The notes under the pieces are model-generated. The model was not told the DNA's origin, ran no database searches, and saw only the letters and a program-made list of their open reading frames with translations. A stretch of DNA of 9,349 nt from CAYPLH01 sp964411505 (GTDB lineage Bacteria > Bacillota > Clostridia > CAYPLH01 > DUMO01), in the NCBI GenBank assembly GCA_964411505.1, contig CAYPLH010000097.1:1-9349 (forward strand), read 5' to 3'. Shown here piece by piece: positions 7,804-9,349 of the stretch. The first letter of the stretch is position 1. The number at the start of each line of letters is the position of its first letter. Both the position numbers and the translations under genes were made by a program.

Positions 7804-7868
7804 TGTGTCTATTCAGATGTTGTTCATTTATTCAGTTGTCATGGGTAGCCTACCTCTGAATAGACACA
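7804..7868. mobile_element. 65-bp TGT...ACA element with flanking direct repeats (MITE or collapsed IS)
   Basis: Perfect 13-bp terminal inverted repeats, TGTGTCTATTCAG (7804-7816) and CTGAATAGACACA (7856-7868), are bracketed by AACTGA immediately on both sides. The duplication reads as AAACTGAT, 8 bp, if the element is taken one base shorter at each end. A second internal ATTCAGTTGT (7830-7839) repeats the left-end ATTCAGATGT (7811-7820) at a 19-bp offset. TGT...ACA ends with repeated subterminal motifs and 4-8 bp duplications are typical of IS21-family elements, so this could be an IS21-like element reduced to its ends. It has no coding capacity. It could also be a non-autonomous miniature element. 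Confidence 0.6.
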
Positions 7869-7875
7869 AACTGAT

Positions 7876-8054
7876 AAGAATCACACATTTGTCTGTTTTC
7901 TTCTTGTCAATACATTGATATAATTAAATTATTAGTTAAAGTGCTGTTATGGATAATTGAGTACGGAGGAGTTTGATAAAATTGTTTCATTTTAAGAATA
8001 TACAATATAAGGGGATTACCAGAGAATGTATGGCACTTAAAGTTACAATTTATA
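7876..8054. other. intergenic stretch with a truncated short frame
   Basis: A strong GGAGG at 7965-7969 is followed 12 nt later by TTG at 7982, which opens MFHFKNIQYKGITRECMALK and runs on to a TGA at 8057, two bases into the 138-bp repeat. It looks like the beginning of a gene cut off by the repeat. A possible inner start is the ATG at 8030 (MALKVTIYI). TnpB proteins often begin in a similar way, but the stretch is far too short to assign. An AT-rich TATAAT at about 7919 lacks a properly spaced -35 box. Confidence 0.3.
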
Positions 8055-8192
8055 TCTGATTATAGCCTCTGATTATAATTATGGCTTCTTGACTATGGGT
8101 AGTTCAAAAGCTTACATATGGTAAAGTTTTGTACCGAAACCCGGCTTTCATCTCCCCATGGTAATGCGGAGGATTCCCGCCGGATTTCCTAA
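8055..8192 (-). repeat. 138-bp repeat, copy 1 (inverted relative to copy 2)
   Basis: This segment is the reverse complement of 9114-9251 with no gaps and about 7 mismatches by eye (roughly 95% identity). The edges are sharp, with unrelated flanks on both sides. In the copy-2 orientation it holds several potential hairpins: TCCGCATT/AATGGGGA, GTTTCG/CGAAAC (one pair broken here) and GCTTTTGA/TCAAGAAGC. It carries no frame of its own. It truncates the short frame starting at 7982 and closes the toxin-antitoxin cassette on the left. Confidence 0.9.
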
Positions 8193-8232
8193 TTCTAGAG
8201 TTCCTGTTGCTAAAACGATTCCTCTATCCCAG

Positions 8233-8258
8233 ACCTTGAAAAACTAGTCCTTTAAGGT
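8233..8258 (-). other. hairpin just past the toxin remnant
   Basis: ACCTTGAAA (8233-8241) pairs with TTTAAGGT (8251-8258) with one bulged base and a 9-nt loop, directly abutting the stop of the toxin frame on the minus strand. No U-run follows, so it is not a standard intrinsic terminator. It may stabilise the 3' end of the toxin-antitoxin transcript. Confidence 0.3.
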
Positions 8259-8458
8259 TAGATTTTGCTGTTAAAGTATTCTTGAGTGACACTGAGTTGC
8301 TTTTTAAGGATTTCTTTCCAAAGATGATGCTTAATTTCTCCTGAACCTTTTGAAACTTTACTCCTCCTGATAGTGCCGTCATTATCTACTTTTCTATAAA
8401 AGTAGTGGTCGGTATCTTTATAAAACTCCCAATCATCTCTTTAGCAAAATCCTTTTAA
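8258..8458 (-). pseudogene. HicA-like toxin remnant, interrupted by an in-frame stop
   Basis: On the minus strand a 60-codon open frame (8440-8258) begins RDDWEFYKDTDHYFYRKV and ends TQEYFNSKI. Its pattern recalls HicA mRNA interferases: (G/D)W.(F/Y)..GSHH then a basic strand, then LxxILKKQLxVTxEEF. Asp-His replaces the usual Ser-His at the catalytic position, and the histidine is kept. The same frame extends to 8458 (LKGFC before the break), overlapping the antitoxin stop by 4 nt as expected for such operons, but TAA at 8443-8441 interrupts it. The only nearby ATG (8436-8434) is in another frame and closes after 16 codons. One base change would restore a protein of about 66 residues starting at a TTA that may once have been TTG. 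The family call is an inference from motif shape. Confidence 0.55.
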
Positions 8459-8889
8459 CTCCCTCCAAGTTGGCATACTATATTCTCTTTCATTTCTTCG
8501 TCATCATCGGTTAGGAGAACTCTTAGAATTTTTTTAAACTGCTTCTTTCTATTTATATCGCTACCCCAAAACTCTATATCTTCGTAAAACTCCAATGCGT
8601 ATTCCCTTAAATCTTTAATCAGAGAATCTAACGCTGATGATTCATCTTTACCGTTTACAACTATATCAAAATCGTGAAGTGATAAAGTAACTGAACCGTC
8701 ATCTTCTACATACTTGTCTGCTGAAAAAACAGCATCCTTAGTCAACTCTTTGGCCATATCTATACTAATGCCCATAAAATGATCTCTGGAACGTTTTATA
8801 AATATCGGCTTACTCCTGACAATTTTATCAATATATCTTCCAAAATCCTTTCTGACGTCAGTAGCATTTACAACTAGCATTTCAAACAC
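8455..8889 (-). CDS. antitoxin with Phd/YefM-like N-terminus and HicB-like C-terminus
   Basis: A 144-residue acidic protein. Residues 1-50 (VNATDVRKDFGRYIDKI, then PIFIKRSRDHFMGIS) have the shape of a Phd/YefM fold that binds DNA as a dimer and represses its own operon. Residues 60-100 (DGSVTLSLHDFDIVVNGKDE, then SALDSLIKDLREYALEFYED) resemble the partial RNase-H-like fold of HicB, which neutralises HicA. The tail is rich in Asp and Glu. The start is either GTG at 8889, with GGAGG 10 nt upstream, or ATG at 8880, with AGGTAGG 8 nt upstream. If the TATAAT at 8905-8910 is the real -10, the GGAGG would not be transcribed and the ATG is favoured. The adjoining toxin frame is broken, so this may be an orphan antitoxin. 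Confidence 0.7.
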   Translation of the reverse strand: MFEMLVVNATDVRKDFGRYIDKIVRSKPIFIKRSRDHFMGISIDMAKELTKDAVFSADKYVEDDGSVTLSLHDFDIVVNGKDESSALDSLIKDLREYALEFYEDIEFWGSDINRKKQFKKILRVLLTDDDEEMKENIVCQLGGS

Positions 8890-8904
8890 CTACCTTTCAC
8901 CTCC

Positions 8905-8954
8905 ATTATACCATGTTTTTATATAATGTACATAGTGTATATTATGTACATTAT
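8905..8954 (-). promoter_or_regulatory. antitoxin promoter with paired TGTACA palindromes (operator)
   Basis: On the minus strand TATAAT (8910-8905) has TGTACA (8932-8927) 16 bp upstream as a four-of-six -35 box. That hexamer is the centre of a 14-bp near-palindrome, ATAATGTACATAGT (8923-8936), repeated as ATTATGTACATTAT (8941-8954). The second copy's reverse complement matches the first at 13 of 14 bases, and the centres are 18 bp apart. Two dimer sites overlapping the promoter are what an autorepressing Phd-type antitoxin needs. Confidence 0.5.
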
Positions 8955-9113
8955 GCATATTTTATGCGTTGGATAGTATAATAAGTATTAAGGAAATAGG
9001 TTAAAGGATTAATGGATAAAATGGAAAGGAAGGTTATAGCAAAAATGCTTACCCATAATACACAATAGAATATTATGCTAAATTTTGCGTTCCCCAACAA
9101 CCTTAAAGAGCTT
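8955..9113. other. short spacer with no supported gene
   Basis: The plus strand has MDKMERKVIAKMLTHNTQ starting at 9012 before a TAG. The same frame then stays open as far as TGA in copy 2 of the repeat. No ribosome binding site of note and no recognised family. The minus-strand frame here overlaps the repeat and is judged spurious. Confidence 0.3.
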
Positions 9114-9251
9114 TTAGGAAATCTGGTGGGAATCCTCCGCATTTCAATGGGGAGATGAAAGCCGGGTTTCGGTACGAAACTTTACCATATGTAAGCTTTT
9201 GAACTACCCATAGTCAAGAAGCCATAATTATAATCGGGGGCTATAATCAGA
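9114..9251 (+). repeat. 138-bp repeat, copy 2, upstream of tnpA
   Basis: This is the inverted partner of 8055-8192. It ends 45 nt before the tnpA start and 10 nt before its -35 box, so it may be the left end of the IS200/IS605 element. Its potential hairpins (9136-9153, 9166-9180, and GCTTTTGA 9195-9202 with TCAAGAAGC 9214-9222) suit the subterminal hairpins that Y1 transposases recognise. The AATCCTCCGC...GGAGATGAAAG part also resembles the hairpin-bearing right ends of TnpB elements. Which of these it is cannot be settled by eye. Confidence 0.88.
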
Positions 9252-9261
9252 CAAAAAAATA

Positions 9262-9290
9262 TTGCAAAACTACATACACTTTGCTATACT
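9262..9290 (+). promoter_or_regulatory. tnpA promoter, apparently giving a leaderless mRNA
   Basis: TTGCAA (9262-9267), a 17-bp spacer and TATACT (9285-9290) make a near-consensus sigma-A promoter. The expected transcription start, about 7 nt past the -10 box, coincides with the ATG at 9297, and no ribosome binding site precedes that ATG. Confidence 0.6.
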
Positions 9291-9296
9291 ATATGT

Positions 9297-9349
9297 ATGA
9301 ACAAAAATAATCTTATTCATGCAAGAACTTGCGTATATAATGTGAATTA
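9297..9349 (+). CDS. tnpA: IS200/IS605-family transposase TnpA, N-terminal fragment (runs off window)
   Basis: Only the first 17 codons and part of the next are present: MNKNNLIHARTCVYNVN then TA-, most likely Tyr. The RTCVYN(I/V)NY segment is the characteristic opening of one branch of Y1 HUH transposases, which normally continues with a YHIVW..KYRRK-like strand; the catalytic HUH motif and tyrosine lie beyond the window. TnpA cuts single-stranded DNA at the element ends and inserts without a target duplication. The start at 9297 is chosen because the neighbouring ATG at 9293 closes after five codons. The absence of a ribosome binding site fits the low expression typical of these transposases. 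Assignment is by recognition of a short motif only. Confidence 0.7.
   Translation, partial: MNKNNLIHARTCVYNVN

Noticed and set aside
7905..7925. TTGTCA near TATAAT as a promoter
   Set aside because: The spacing is about 9 bp, far from the 16-18 bp required.
8951..9142. 63-codon minus-strand frame with a hydrophobic middle
   Set aside because: It begins inside the 138-bp repeat, has no ribosome binding site and runs through the antitoxin operator region; its hydrophobicity reflects AT-rich codons.
1..9349. CRISPR array, rRNA genes, replication origin
   Set aside because: No regularly spaced direct repeats, no conserved rRNA segments and no DnaA-box cluster were seen.

Overview
The window looks like an accessory stretch of a low-GC Firmicutes chromosome, most likely from the Clostridia. 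The reasons are the AT-rich spacers, strong GGAGG-type ribosome binding sites, GTG starts, an Rpn-type nuclease remnant with an EKG-repeat tail, and IS200/IS605-type sequence. No species can be named from the sequence alone.

Layout. From 61 to 3615 two tandem half-size ABC exporters (593 and 589 residues) form a 3-nt-spaced operon and probably assemble as a heterodimer. From 3716 to about 4060 (minus) lies the C-terminal stump of an Rpn/PD-(D/E)XK 'transposase' gene, followed by about 300 bp of decayed sequence. From 4358 to 5845 (minus) is a cobalamin-binding-domain radical SAM enzyme. From 6313 to 7641 (plus) is a DHA3-like MFS efflux protein. It sits behind a 5' leader of about 155 nt that carries a 12-codon leader peptide with its own strong ribosome binding site, an 11-bp stem overlapping that peptide, and a second stem that would bury the MFS translation start. 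A good intrinsic terminator ends the MFS unit at 7689-7724.

From 7690 onward the window is a mobile-element graveyard. It holds a 65-bp TGTGTC...GACACA element with an apparent target duplication, possibly a collapsed IS21-like element. It then has two 138-bp repeats in inverted orientation (8055-8192 and 9114-9251, about 95% identical) enclosing a minus-strand toxin-antitoxin locus. The antitoxin has a Phd/YefM-like N-terminus and a HicB-like C-terminus. The HicA-like toxin frame is broken by a stop codon near its start. Two near-identical TGTACA-centred palindromes precede the antitoxin. Just beyond the second repeat, a consensus-like promoter drives the first 17 codons of an IS200/IS605 tnpA that runs off the window end.

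How they work together. The ABC pair and the MFS protein are separate membrane efflux or export systems. The only well-supported regulatory device is the MFS leader, which resembles the translational attenuators of ribosome-targeting antibiotic resistance genes. It is the best candidate for something undescribed. The toxin-antitoxin locus looks like an orphan antitoxin kept after toxin decay inside a repeat-bounded cassette.
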